Assembly (NCBI GenBank): GCA_965222335.1
Contig: OZ244944.1
Coordinates: forward strand, 620,001 to 684,000
Reading direction: 5' to 3'
From: G965222335 sp965222335
Lineage (GTDB): Bacteria; Pseudomonadota; Gammaproteobacteria; Pseudomonadales; Halieaceae
Length of the DNA: 64,000 bases
Under the pieces are notes generated by a model. That model worked only from the letters and a program-made list of their open reading frames with translations, searched no databases and had not been told where the DNA came from. Position 1 is the first letter of the stretch, and each line of letters begins with the position of its first letter. Position numbers and translations under genes: made by a program. Below, piece after piece: positions 36,694-45,566 of this stretch.

Positions 36694-36955
36694 AAAAAAA
36701 CCCCCGGGCCTTTCGACTCGAGGGTTCTTGTTTGGTGGAGCTAAGCGGGATCAAACGGGCCGGCCTGCCGGCGCTGACCCGGTCAGAGGTTCGCACCGCG
36801 GACCTTAAAAAAACCCCCGGGCCTGATGGACCGAGGGTTCTTTGTTTGGTGGAGCTAAGCGGGATCGAACGGGCCGGCCCATCGGCGCTGACCCGGTCAG
36901 CGGTTCGCACGGCGGACCATAAAAAAACCCCCGGGCCTTTCGACTCGAGGGTTTT
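36694..36955. repeat. Tandem 113-114-base repeats of tRNA 3' end plus terminator
   Basis: Beyond the tRNA-Ala gene the sequence repeats with a period of 113-114 bases. Each unit has the last 24 bases of the tRNA on the minus strand (36733-36756 and 36847-36870), then GGGCCGGCC, a GGCGCTGACCCGGTCAG block, GGTTCGCAC and a terminator-like segment beginning AAAAAAACCCCCGGGCC. The terminator occurs three times (36694-36728, 36807-36842, 36921-36955). The partial tRNA copies lack the anticodon half and cannot be functional. Unequal recombination at a duplicated tRNA is the simplest explanation. Confidence 0.75.
36921..36955 (-). terminator. Intrinsic terminator of tRNA-Ala
   Basis: On the minus strand the stem AACCCTCG pairs with CGGGGGTT (8 bp, one G-T pair) around a 12-base loop and is followed by a run of T. 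It lies directly after the tRNA CCA end, so it should end the tRNA transcript. The downstream copies at 36807-36842 and 36694-36728 are the same structure and could act as backups. Confidence 0.75.
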
Positions 36956-36959
36956 GGAT

Positions 36960-37035
36960 TGGTGGAGCTAAGCGGGATCGAACCGCTGACCTCAACACTG
37001 CCAGTGTTGCGCTCTCCCAGCTGAGCTATAGCCCC
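36960..37035 (-). tRNA. tRNA-Ala (GGC)
   Basis: The 76-base cloverleaf folds with a 7-bp acceptor stem (GGGGCTA with TAGCTCC, one G-T pair), D-arm GCTC/GAGC, anticodon stem CAACA/TGTTG with loop CTGGCAG (anticodon GGC), T-arm AGCGG-TTCGATC-CCGCT, and an encoded CCA end. It reads GCC/GCU Ala codons. It follows sdaA and lies near gltX on the same strand. Confidence 0.97.
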
Positions 37036-37161
37036 AATTTTCTTAACTCGTTGATTTGCCTTGGATTAAATCCGACATCTGTCAACGAAGAGCTGCGCAT
37101 TTTAGTGAGCAAGCCCGGGGGTGTCAATAGCCCGCGCTCGCTATGGCGCAATGCCATCAGC

Positions 37162-38562
37162 CTAGCACTCGATAATGCTGACCGGGACCTCAAGCACGTT
37201 GACCGCGAGCCCGCCGCGGGCGGTCTCCTTGTACTTGTCCTGCATGTCGCGTCCGGTGTCGCGCATGGTCTTGATCACCTGGTCCAGGGACACGTAGTGC
37301 TCTCCGGACCCGCGCAGGGCCATGCGCGCGGCGCTGATGGCCTTGATCGCCGCCATCGCGTTGCGCTCGATACAGGGCACCTGCACCAGGCCGCCGATGG
37401 GGTCGCAGGTCAGACCCAGGTTGTGCTCCATGCCGATCTCTGCGGCGTTTTCCACCTGACCCGGGGAACCACCGAGGGCATCGGCGAGGGCGCCCGCGGC
37501 CATGGAGCAGGCGGAACCCACCTCCCCCTGGCAGCCTACCTCGGCTCCGGAGATGGAGGCGTTGATCTTGTACAGGATGCCGATCGCCGCCGCCGTGAGC
37601 AGGAAGCGCACCACATCCTCTTCGCTAGCACCCTTGCAGTGGGTCAGGTAGTACTTCAACACCGCCGGGATGATGCCTGCGGCGCCGTTGGTGGGTGCGG
37701 TCACGATGCGCCCCCCGGCGGCATTTTCCTCGTTGACCGCCAGGGCGTAGAGCGTGACCCAGTCCATGGTGGTCATGGACTCGTCGCCCAGGCTGCCGGA
37801 GGCGCTCTTGAGCTGGCGATGGAGTTGGGCCGCGCGCCGCTTCACTTTCAGGCCTCCAGGCATAATGCCCTCGGTCCTGGCGCCGCGGGCGATGCTGTCG
37901 TCCATCACCCGCCAGATCTTGAGCAATTCCTCGCGGATGGCCGCCTCGCTGCGCCAGGATTTCTCGTTGGCCAACATCAGCGCGCTGATTGACAGCCCCG
38001 CCTCCTTGCAGTGCGCCAGCAGTTCGGCGGCGGAGGTAAAGGGATAAGGTATCTCGGTGGGGTCATCGACGATTATATCGCCCTCGGCGGACTTTTCGTC
38101 GACCACGAAGCCGCCCCCCACCGAGTAAAAGATGCGGACATCGACCGCTTCTCCCGAGTCGTCGTAGGCAGTAAAACGCATGCCATTGGAGTGATAAGGC
38201 AGCGACTCGCTGCGATGCATAATCAGGTCGTTGCGGTAGCTGAAGTCGATCTCGTGCTCGCCCATGATATTCAGCCGGCCCTGTTCCCGCACCGTCGCCA
38301 CCCGGTCGGCGATGCGCTCAACCTCGACGCCTTCCGGGGTCTCGCCCTCCAGCCCCAGGATCACCGCCTTGGGAGAACCGTGGCCGGCGCCCGTGGCCCC
38401 CAGAGAGCCGTACAACTCCGCGGTGACGCGCACACAACTGTCCAGCTTGCCACTATCCTGCAGGGCGCTGGCGAACTGCCGCGCTGCGTTCATGGGTCCC
38501 ACGGTGTGGGAACTGGAGGGGCCTATCCCGATCTTGAACAGGTCAAAAGTGCTAATGGCCAC
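37162..38562 (-). CDS. sdaA: L-serine dehydratase, single-chain iron-sulfur type
   Basis: The 466-residue enzyme has the fused beta-alpha layout of SdaA. The beta half starts FDLFKIGIGPSSSHTVGPM, and the alpha half contains GCQGEVGSACSMAAGAL and GLTCDPIGGLVQVPCIERNA, whose Cys residues bind the oxygen-sensitive 4Fe-4S cluster. It deaminates L-serine to pyruvate and ammonia in the cytoplasm. Start GTG at 38562 with GAGG seven bases upstream; the longer in-frame start lacks a site. It stands alone between a tRNA and a sulfotransferase gene. Confidence 0.95.
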   Translation of the reverse strand: MAISTFDLFKIGIGPSSSHTVGPMNAARQFASALQDSGKLDSCVRVTAELYGSLGATGAGHGSPKAVILGLEGETPEGVEVERIADRVATVREQGRLNIMGEHEIDFSYRNDLIMHRSESLPYHSNGMRFTAYDDSGEAVDVRIFYSVGGGFVVDEKSAEGDIIVDDPTEIPYPFTSAAELLAHCKEAGLSISALMLANEKSWRSEAAIREELLKIWRVMDDSIARGARTEGIMPGGLKVKRRAAQLHRQLKSASGSLGDESMTTMDWVTLYALAVNEENAAGGRIVTAPTNGAAGIIPAVLKYYLTHCKGASEEDVVRFLLTAAAIGILYKINASISGAEVGCQGEVGSACSMAAGALADALGGSPGQVENAAEIGMEHNLGLTCDPIGGLVQVPCIERNAMAAIKAISAARMALRGSGEHYVSLDQVIKTMRDTGRDMQDKYKETARGGLAVNVLEVPVSIIEC

Positions 38563-38622
38563 GGGGAAACCTCGATGCCTGGGTACCAACGCTCATTGTA
38601 GGCTGCCTGGTGGCGGCCCGCA

Positions 38623-39384
38623 CTAGCAGTAGCCGCAACGCGCCAGTTCTTCCGCAATCAGGGGCACGCAGGGATGCTCCGGGTCTACCGCTGCCGCACG
38701 CTGTTTCTCTACGCCGCGACGCCGGTACATCCGGGGGATGGTGTCGGACATGGTGCCCTCGGTGGATACCATGACGGGTTCGAATTCCAGGCCCAGCGGT
38801 GCCAGCACCCTTTCCAGCTCCTGCTGGGGATCGCGCACCAGATCCTCGAAGCGCAGGAACACGGTGTGCTCGCGATCCTGCAGGAATTCGTAAACGCGGA
38901 CCGCGTAGCGCCAGTTGTCGCAGGCCTGCTCCAGGTCCTGCCGGGTGCGGGCCAGCTTGGAGGCCACGCAGGCGCGCCCGTCCCGCAGAAGGTGGATCAC
39001 GGGCATGCCCGCCAGCACCCCGTTGAAGAAGGCATCGAGCACATCCAGGTGGGGCCGGTTAAACATATTGTGCTTGTTCAGACCCGAGAGCTGCTCGGTT
39101 GTCACCTTGTTGCCCCACAGGGGCGCGGTGGAGGCGGCGGCCTCTGTCTCGCAGGCACTGAGAAAGGCGCCCGCACGCTGGCCGAAGACATTGCGATCAT
39201 TGAGTTCCAGGTCGCGTCCGCGCAGGTATTTGACCCCGCCCACCTCGAAGCCCATCTCGATCGATGGATGCGCCCCGAGCATGCCCGCCAGCAGGCTGGT
39301 GCCGCTGCGGCCGGAACCCACAACCAGAAAGCGGAAGCGACTTTCCGGCGCGCGCTGCGTCCCGTCGTGACCCGCGGCGCTCAT
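38623..39384 (-). CDS. Sulfotransferase-like protein
   Basis: The 253-residue protein has the PAPS-binding 5' phosphosulfate loop VVGSGRSGTSLLAGML near residues 21-36 and the 3' phosphate region HLLRDGRACVASKLARTR near 132-149, with the EDLVRDP motif after it. It may transfer a sulfuryl group to a carbohydrate, lipid or other acceptor, which is unknown. The ATG at 39384 overlaps the stop of the tandem-GST gene (ATGA), so both are one operon. A short form of the family rather than a truncated one. Confidence 0.85.
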   Translation of the reverse strand: MSAAGHDGTQRAPESRFRFLVVGSGRSGTSLLAGMLGAHPSIEMGFEVGGVKYLRGRDLELNDRNVFGQRAGAFLSACETEAAASTAPLWGNKVTTEQLSGLNKHNMFNRPHLDVLDAFFNGVLAGMPVIHLLRDGRACVASKLARTRQDLEQACDNWRYAVRVYEFLQDREHTVFLRFEDLVRDPQQELERVLAPLGLEFEPVMVSTEGTMSDTIPRMYRRRGVEKQRAAAVDPEHPCVPLIAEELARCGYC

Positions 39385-40133
39385 TGCCCGTAGTGCGACC
39401 ACAGGTAGTCGATAATCGCGGCCGACTCGTACAGCCCGGCACCCGTATTGGGGTCTACCAGGTAGGGAATCGCCATGCGCCCGGTGCGTTCCAGCAGGTA
39501 TTGCCGGTTGGGGAGCTCACTGTCCGCTTCCACCCCCAGCCGATCGCGCACCGCCGGCAGCAGCCACTCCGAGGCCCGGGTGCGGCCGCACTGGCGCACG
39601 ATGTAGGGGATTTCCATTTCGCACAGCACTTCCCGCACCAGGCGCGCGTAGGGGCTGCTTTCAAAGCTGTAGAGCTCCAGCAGCTGCGCGGGCTCCCGCC
39701 CTGGATTGGCGCGCAGGCCGTTGCCCAGGCGCGGTGTGCTGGCGAGCACGGAGCCAAAGGTCTGCAGGCCGCCCGCGCGCCACTTCAGGGGCATGCGCCG
39801 CTTGGCATAGCGGTCGTAGAGATAGGCGATAATGTCCAGGGATTCGTAGCGCAGGCTCGCGTAGTTGGGATCTTCCAGTAGCGGGAACTGGGCCTTGCCA
39901 CCCAGGGCTTCCGCCGCCGGGCGAAAGCGGGTACCACCCTTGGGGCAGGGCAGGATGGCGACATCCAGGTTCAGTTCCGTCAGCGCTTCGCGCACCAGCC
40001 GGCAGTAAGGGCAGTTCTCCATGTCGTACAGGCGCAGCGTCTGCGCCGGCGTGTACGTGGCCGGGTGACTTTGAATACCGTTGGCCGCCCGTAAGCCGGT
40101 GCTGACCAGAGAGCCGAACAAACCTGCTTCCAT
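39381..40133 (-). CDS. Tandem thioredoxin-fold (GST-N/glutaredoxin-like) protein
   Basis: The 250-residue protein has two GST N-terminal-like domains. The first (about 33-112) has the active-site CPYC and ends LDIIAYLYDRYA. The second (about 152-245) keeps the fold but reads SSPYARLV at the matching place, so it has no redox Cys, and ends AAIIDYLWSHYG. There is no helical GST C-terminal domain. It could be a redox or glutathione-binding scaffold. It is coupled to the sulfotransferase gene by a 4-base overlap and lies just downstream of gltX. Confidence 0.8.
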   Translation of the reverse strand: MEAGLFGSLVSTGLRAANGIQSHPATYTPAQTLRLYDMENCPYCRLVREALTELNLDVAILPCPKGGTRFRPAAEALGGKAQFPLLEDPNYASLRYESLDIIAYLYDRYAKRRMPLKWRAGGLQTFGSVLASTPRLGNGLRANPGREPAQLLELYSFESSPYARLVREVLCEMEIPYIVRQCGRTRASEWLLPAVRDRLGVEADSELPNRQYLLERTGRMAIPYLVDPNTGAGLYESAAIIDYLWSHYGQ

Positions 40134-40140
40134 GATCCTG

Positions 40141-41625
40141 CTACCCCAGTTGTTGGTAAGCTTTTTCCAGGCGCTTGGCCGCCTTCTTGGAGACCCCGCC
40201 CAGCACTTCGATGGCGTGGCGCAAACGCGCGCGGCTCATGTCCGGGCCCAGCATCTCCATCGAGTCCACCACGGAGAACGAAGCGCTGGAGCCGGAGATT
40301 GCAATGAAAATCGGCGCCAGGAAATCCTTGACCTTCACCCCCTCGGCGTCGGCCAGGGCCTTCAGTTCGTCCCAGATCGCATCCCGCTGCCAGTGCCTCA
40401 GGGCCTCCATCCGCCACAGGGCGAACTGCAGGTGCCGCACAATATCTTCGCGCTCTCCCTTGATGCCGGCGAAACTCGCCTCGTCTATCGGCAGGGTGCC
40501 GGACACCAGGAAGGCCGCCAGCGGGGCGAAATCACTGAGTATTTCCATGCGCTTCTGCGCATGAGGCAGCACCCTGAACAGGTTGTCCTCGTTGTAGGCC
40601 CACGCCACCAGGCGTTTTGCCAGGGCCTCGGTGTCGAGGTCCTCGCGAATCCACAGGCCGTTGAGCCAGCGCAGTTTTTCCACATCGAAGATCGGCCCGC
40701 CCAGGGAGACGCGCTGGATGTCGAACTGCGCCTGCATCTCCGGCAGGGAAAACCTTTCCCGCTCATCGGGCATCGACCAGCCCATGCGTCCCAGGTAGTT
40801 CAGCAGCGCTTCCGGCAAAAAGCCCATGCGCTGGTAGTACAGGATGCTGGTCGGGTTCTTGCGCTTGCTGAGCTTGGACTTGTCCGGGTTGCGCAACAGG
40901 GGCAGGTGGCACAGCTGCGGCATCTCCCAGCCGAAGTATTCGTACAGCAGCTTGTGCTTGGGCGCGGAATTGATCCACTCCTCACCGCGCAGCACGTGGG
41001 TGATGCCCATGAGGTGATCGTCCACCACATTGGCCAGGTGATAGGTCGGCATGCCGTCTGACTTGAGCAGGATCTGAGCGTCGACCATGCCCCAGTCCAG
41101 CTCGATATCGCCGCGCAACATGTCCTGGATCTGGCAGCTGCCTTCGTCCTCGGGCACCCGCATGCGGATCACGTAGGCGTCCCCCGCCTCGCGGCGCCGT
41201 GCCACCTCGTCTTCCGGCAGCATGAGGTCCGAGGGCTTGAGCGCGGTGCTGTTGCCAGCTTCACGCCGCGCCTCGCGCAGGGCATCCAGTTCCTCGCTGG
41301 TGCGATAGCAGACAAAGGCCTTGCCCGCCTCCACGAGCTGGCGCGCGTACTCGCCGTAGATTTCCATGCGCTCGCTCTGGCGGTAGGGGCCGTGCTCGCC
41401 GCCCACGTCCGGGCCCTCGTCCCACTCCAGGCCCAGCCAGCGCAGGGAATCCAGGATGGCCTGCTCCGACTCGGCGGTACTGCGCACGCTGTCAGTGTCC
41501 TCGATGCGCAGGATGAACTGGCCCCCGTGGGCGCGGGCGAAACAGAGGTTGAACAGGGCGATATAGGCGGTGCCCACATGGGGGTCACCGGTGGGCGATG
41601 GCGCGACGCGCGTGCGAACAGTCAT
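40141..41625 (-). CDS. gltX: Glutamyl-tRNA synthetase
   Basis: The 494-residue class I synthetase has VAPSPTGDPHVGTAY, the HIGH-type signature (16-19), RIEDTD, and KLSKR in place of KMSKS. It charges tRNA-Glu with glutamate and is essential. The ATG at 41625 is followed by a normal MTVRTRVAPSP start; the ribosome site is weak (GGA). Neighbours on the same strand are the tandem-GST and sulfotransferase genes. Confidence 0.97.
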   Translation of the reverse strand: MTVRTRVAPSPTGDPHVGTAYIALFNLCFARAHGGQFILRIEDTDSVRSTAESEQAILDSLRWLGLEWDEGPDVGGEHGPYRQSERMEIYGEYARQLVEAGKAFVCYRTSEELDALREARREAGNSTALKPSDLMLPEDEVARRREAGDAYVIRMRVPEDEGSCQIQDMLRGDIELDWGMVDAQILLKSDGMPTYHLANVVDDHLMGITHVLRGEEWINSAPKHKLLYEYFGWEMPQLCHLPLLRNPDKSKLSKRKNPTSILYYQRMGFLPEALLNYLGRMGWSMPDERERFSLPEMQAQFDIQRVSLGGPIFDVEKLRWLNGLWIREDLDTEALAKRLVAWAYNEDNLFRVLPHAQKRMEILSDFAPLAAFLVSGTLPIDEASFAGIKGEREDIVRHLQFALWRMEALRHWQRDAIWDELKALADAEGVKVKDFLAPIFIAISGSSASFSVVDSMEMLGPDMSRARLRHAIEVLGGVSKKAAKRLEKAYQQLG

Positions 41626-41765
41626 GGGATCCAGGGCTTTACCGATGCGAGGGCGCGATTATACGGACTCGCCGGGGCAAATCCTACCGGGCCCCCGGGC
41701 CGCGGACAGTGACGCGTGGTGGCCGAGTGGTCGCGCGCAAATCAGCACTTGCTGTTCGGCGCTTA

Positions 41766-41784
41766 AATGAGAATAATAAGCGTT
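41766..41784. promoter_or_regulatory. Fur box before the iron transporter
   Basis: AATGAGAATAATAAGCGTT agrees with the common Fur sequence AATGATAATAATTATCATT at 15 of 19 positions. It lies 33-51 bases before the ATG at 41817. With Fe bound to Fur the operon would be off, and under iron shortage on. It is the only such site I noticed in the window. Confidence 0.6.
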
Positions 41785-41816
41785 TACAGCTCTCTCTATC
41801 ATCAAGCGAGGTATCT

Positions 41817-42848
41817 ATGTTGTCATGGGATCGAGCGCGCTCCCCGCTATGTGCATTTCTGTTTGGCCTGCTGTGCCTGACGGGCACTCCTGCCCTTGCC
41901 GAGGTCAACGTCTACTCGGCCCGCCAGGAGGCCCTGATCAAGCCCATCCTGGATCGTTTCAGCGAGGAAACCGGGATCGCCGTCAACCTCGTCACCGGCA
42001 GCGGTGATGCCCTCCTCACCCGTCTGCGCAGCGAGGGGCGTAACTCGCCCGCCGACCTCCTGCTCACGGTGGATGCCGGCCGCCTGTACCGCGCCCAGGA
42101 AGCCGGGGTGCTGCAGAGCGTGGAGTCGGAACTCCTCCAGCAAGCAGTGCCCGCGCACCTGCGCAGCAAGGAAAATCACTGGTTCGGCCTGTCGGTGCGC
42201 GCCCGGGTCATTGCCTACGCCCCGGACCGGGTGCAGCCCGAGGCGCTCAGCACCTACGCCGCACTCGCGGACCCGAAGTGGCGCCAGCGTATTTGCGTGC
42301 GCTCCTCCGGCAATATCTATAACCAGTCACTGGTTGCGAGCATGCTCGCGCACGATGGCACCGAGGCCACCGGCGAATGGCTTGAGGGCCTGGTCGCCAA
42401 CATGGCACGCCCGCCCCAGGGTGGTGACCGCGACCAGATCAAGGCCGTGGCCGCGGGCCAGTGCGACCTGGCGCTGGTCAACAGTTACTACTACGGCGCG
42501 ATGCTGCAGTCTGAGGACAGTGAGGAAACCGCCGCCGCAAGCAAAGTGGCCCTGTTCTTCCCCAATCAGGAGGGGCGCGGCACCCACATTAACGTCAGCG
42601 GTGCCGGGGTCACGGCCGCGGCCCCGCACAAGGCGGAAGCGATCCGGCTGCTGGAGTTCCTCGCCGGTGACGAGGCCCAGCGCTGGTACGCCGAGCGCAA
42701 CAACGAATACCCGGTCCGCGCGGATATCCCGGTGAGTGAAACCCTGGCCGCCTGGGGCAGTTTTAAACAGGACCAGCTGGACGTCACCGAGTTGGGTCGC
42801 CTCAATGCCCAGGCGGTAATGGCCATGGACAGGGCGAGTTGGAAGTAG
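41817..42848 (+). CDS. Fe(III) ABC transporter, periplasmic binding protein
   Basis: The 343-residue protein has a signal peptide to about residue 28 (FLFGLLCLTGTPALA), then EVNVYSARQEALIKPILD, which opens ferric-binding proteins of the FbpA/FutA class. The iron-site Tyr cluster NSYYYGAML is near 220-230. It captures ferric iron and hands it to the permease that follows. The ATG at 41817 has GAGG five bases upstream; longer in-frame starts lack a signal peptide. First gene of a three-gene operon with a Fur box. Confidence 0.92.
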   Translation: MLSWDRARSPLCAFLFGLLCLTGTPALAEVNVYSARQEALIKPILDRFSEETGIAVNLVTGSGDALLTRLRSEGRNSPADLLLTVDAGRLYRAQEAGVLQSVESELLQQAVPAHLRSKENHWFGLSVRARVIAYAPDRVQPEALSTYAALADPKWRQRICVRSSGNIYNQSLVASMLAHDGTEATGEWLEGLVANMARPPQGGDRDQIKAVAAGQCDLALVNSYYYGAMLQSEDSEETAAASKVALFFPNQEGRGTHINVSGAGVTAAAPHKAEAIRLLEFLAGDEAQRWYAERNNEYPVRADIPVSETLAAWGSFKQDQLDVTELGRLNAQAVMAMDRASWK

Positions 42849-44527
42849 CTGCCGCCGCCACGCCAATCACCCACCACTCCCAACGCCGCGCCGCCCTGCC
42901 CTGGCGCGTACTGATGTGGCTCACCGCCGGCGTGATCGCGATCCCCGTGCTGGTGATCGTGGCCAGCCTGGCCCAGGGCTTCAGTCCCGTTTGGGAGCAC
43001 CTGCTGGATACGGTGCTGCGGGACTACGTGATCAATTCCCTCTTGCTGATGCTCGGCGTGGGCATCGGCACCCTGGTGCTGGGTGTCTCCGCGGCCTGGC
43101 TGACCGCGATGTGCGAGTTTCCCGGCCGCCGCCTGTTCAACTGGGCGCTGCTGCTGCCCATGGCGATGCCCGCCTATATCATCGCCTACACCTACACCGG
43201 CCTGCTGGATTTTGCCGGCCCGGTACAGACCGCCCTGCGCGAGACCTTTGGCTGGGGCTATGGCGACTACTGGTTTCCGCGTATCCGCTCCCTCGGCGGG
43301 GCGATCTGCATGCTGTCTTTGGTGCTCTACCCCTACGTGTTCCTGCTCACGCGGGTGGCTTTCCTCGAGCAGTCCACTGCGGTCCTGGAGGCCAGCCGCA
43401 ATCTGGGCCGCGGTCCCTGGGCCACCCTCTTCCGCGTGGCACTGCCGATGGCGCGCCCGGCGATCGCCGCCGGCGTCAGCCTGGCGCTGATGGAGGCCCT
43501 GGCGGACTACGGCACCGTGGACTACTTCGGCGTCAGCGCCTTTACTACCGGAATTTTCCGCACCTGGTACGGCCTGGGCGAGCTCCAGACCGCCGCCCAA
43601 CTGGCGGCTTTCCTGCTGCTGTTCGTGTTTGTGCTGTTCGTGCTGGAGCAGCGCTCCCGCCGCCGGATGCGCTTCCACCAGCGCGCCACTACCGGTCGGC
43701 CCCGGCGCATTCCGCTGCATGGCTGGCGCGCCGCGGGCGCCTGTGGGCTCGCTTCGCTGATCGTGGTCGCGGGCTTTCTGCTGCCCGCCGCGCAGCTGGC
43801 AACCTGGGCCTGGAGCCGCCTCGGGGATACTGACTCGGCCGCATTTCTCGGCCTGGTCGGCAGCAGTTTCAGCCTCGCCGCGATTGCCTCGGCTTGCTGT
43901 CTGCTGATCGCCCTGCTGCTGGGCTACGGTCGGCGGCTGCATCCCGGCCCCGCAGAACAGCAGGCAACGCGGGTCGCGTCCATGGGCTACGCGGTGCCCG
44001 GAACCGTGATCGCGGTCGGCGTGCTGATCCCCTTCGCCTGGTTCGACAACCAGGTTGACACCCTGATGCGCACCTACACCGGCATCTCCACCGGCCTGCT
44101 CCTCAGCGGTACCCTGGTGGCCCTGGTGTTTGCCTATGTAGTGCGCTTTCTCTCGGTGTCCCTGCAGACCGTGGAGTCGGGGCTGGCGCGCATCCGACCC
44201 AGTCTCGATGAATCCGCCCGCTCCCTGGGCCTGGGACCGATGCGGGTACTGGGCCGCGTGCACCTGCCGATGCTGCGTGGATCCCTGGTCACTGCCCTGC
44301 TGCTGGTATTTGTGGACGTGCTCAAGGAACTGCCCACGACCCTGATCCTGCGGCCCTTTGATTTCAGCACCCTGGCGGTGCGGGCCCACGAGCTGGCCTC
44401 GGACGAGCGCCTGGCCGATGCCGCCCTGCCCGCCCTGGCGATCGTGCTCATCGGGCTGCTGCCTGTTATTCTCATGACCCGCACCAGCACCCGTGCGATT
44501 ACCGGCCGCGAGGAGGGCCATGAGTAG
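42839..44527 (+). CDS. Fe(III) ABC transporter, fused permease
   Basis: The 562-residue protein has about 12 membrane segments in two homologous halves, each with an EAA loop: EASRNLGRGPWATLFRVALPMARPAI in the first and DESARSLGLGPMRVLGRVHLPM in the second. This two-domain form is typical of FbpB/SfuB permeases. The start is a TTG at 42839 overlapping the binding-protein gene by ten bases; an ATG at residue 26 would cut into the first membrane helix. It carries ferric iron across the inner membrane. Confidence 0.9.
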   Translation: MEVAAAATPITHHSQRRAALPWRVLMWLTAGVIAIPVLVIVASLAQGFSPVWEHLLDTVLRDYVINSLLLMLGVGIGTLVLGVSAAWLTAMCEFPGRRLFNWALLLPMAMPAYIIAYTYTGLLDFAGPVQTALRETFGWGYGDYWFPRIRSLGGAICMLSLVLYPYVFLLTRVAFLEQSTAVLEASRNLGRGPWATLFRVALPMARPAIAAGVSLALMEALADYGTVDYFGVSAFTTGIFRTWYGLGELQTAAQLAAFLLLFVFVLFVLEQRSRRRMRFHQRATTGRPRRIPLHGWRAAGACGLASLIVVAGFLLPAAQLATWAWSRLGDTDSAAFLGLVGSSFSLAAIASACCLLIALLLGYGRRLHPGPAEQQATRVASMGYAVPGTVIAVGVLIPFAWFDNQVDTLMRTYTGISTGLLLSGTLVALVFAYVVRFLSVSLQTVESGLARIRPSLDESARSLGLGPMRVLGRVHLPMLRGSLVTALLLVFVDVLKELPTTLILRPFDFSTLAVRAHELASDERLADAALPALAIVLIGLLPVILMTRTSTRAITGREEGHE

Positions 44528-45566
44528 CCAGCTAGCCATCGACCAGGTAAGCGTACGCTATGGGGACTTCACCGCGGTAGAGCGCGTATCCATGAGTCTG
44601 GAGCCGGGCCAGATCGGCTGCCTGCTGGGCCCCTCGGGCTGCGGCAAGACCACGCTGCTGCGGGCCATCGCCGGCTTCGAGCCGGTCGCGTCTGGCCGCA
44701 TCGTGCTGCGCGGCGAGGTGATCAGCCAGCGCGGCTCACAGCTGCCCCCGGAGCGGCGCAAGGTGGGTATGGTGTTCCAGGACTTCGCCCTGTTTCCCCA
44801 CCTGAATGTGCGCGCCAACGTGGGCTTCGGTCTCTCCGCCGGCTCCCGGCAAAGCCGCTCCGCCCGGGTCGAGGAAATGCTGTCCCTGGTGGGCCTCGGC
44901 CACCTTGGGAAGGCCTATCCTCACGAACTTTCCGGTGGCCAGCAGCAGCGGGTGGCCCTGGCCCGGGCCCTGGCCCCGTCGCCGGAAATCCTGCTTATGG
45001 ACGAACCATTCTCGAGCCTCGATACTGAACTGCGGGAACAGTTGGCAGCGGAGGTGCGCGAGCTACTCAAGCGCAACAACGTCACCGCGATTCTGGTGAC
45101 CCACGACCAACACGAGGCCTTCGCCATGGCCGACCGGGTAGCGCTGCTGCGCGACGGGCAGGTGGCGCAGCTGGATACCCCCTACAACCTCTACCACAAC
45201 CCCAGCAGCGAATTCGTGGCTTCGTTCATCGGCCAGGGCTCGATCATCTCGGTCACGGTCAATGAAGCCGGTGAACTGAACGACGGCCTCGGCAGCCTGG
45301 ACCAGAAGCACCGGCAGTGGCGCGCGGGCGAGGAACTGCACCTGCTGGTGCGCCCGGACGACATCGAGCACGACGAGCTCAGCAGCCTGACCCTGCCCGT
45401 AGTCGGCCGTGCGTTTCGCGGTGCGCATTACCTCTACGAGGTGGTGCTGCCGAACGGCCAGCACGCCCCCTGCCTGACCCCCAGCCACGTGGACGTACCG
45501 GTAGGCCAGCGCCTGCCGGTACGCTTCAATCTCAAGCACGTGGTGGTGTTCGAGCCGGGCGACTAG
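44520..45566 (+). CDS. Fe(III) ABC transporter, ATPase
   Basis: The 348-residue ATPase has Walker A GPSGCGKTT (about 38-46), Q-loop VFQDFALF, the signature LSGGQQQRVALARAL, Walker B ILLMDEPFSSLD and H-loop VTHDQHEAFA. A TOBE-like regulatory C-terminal domain follows from about residue 240. It powers the permease. GAGGAGGG precedes the ATG, which overlaps the permease end by eight bases. Its last four bases overlap the convergent monooxygenase-like gene. Confidence 0.93.
   Translation: MSSQLAIDQVSVRYGDFTAVERVSMSLEPGQIGCLLGPSGCGKTTLLRAIAGFEPVASGRIVLRGEVISQRGSQLPPERRKVGMVFQDFALFPHLNVRANVGFGLSAGSRQSRSARVEEMLSLVGLGHLGKAYPHELSGGQQQRVALARALAPSPEILLMDEPFSSLDTELREQLAAEVRELLKRNNVTAILVTHDQHEAFAMADRVALLRDGQVAQLDTPYNLYHNPSSEFVASFIGQGSIISVTVNEAGELNDGLGSLDQKHRQWRAGEELHLLVRPDDIEHDELSSLTLPVVGRAFRGAHYLYEVVLPNGQHAPCLTPSHVDVPVGQRLPVRFNLKHVVVFEPGD

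Noticed and set aside
36623..36910. A 95-codon frame across the tRNA-end repeats
   Set aside because: It is made by the tandem repeats and terminators; the repeated peptide reflects the repeated DNA and is not a coding signal.
42566..44539. A 657-codon minus-strand frame opposite the permease
   Set aside because: Gln/His/Gly-rich shadow of the fused permease and ends of its neighbours; no domain is recognisable.
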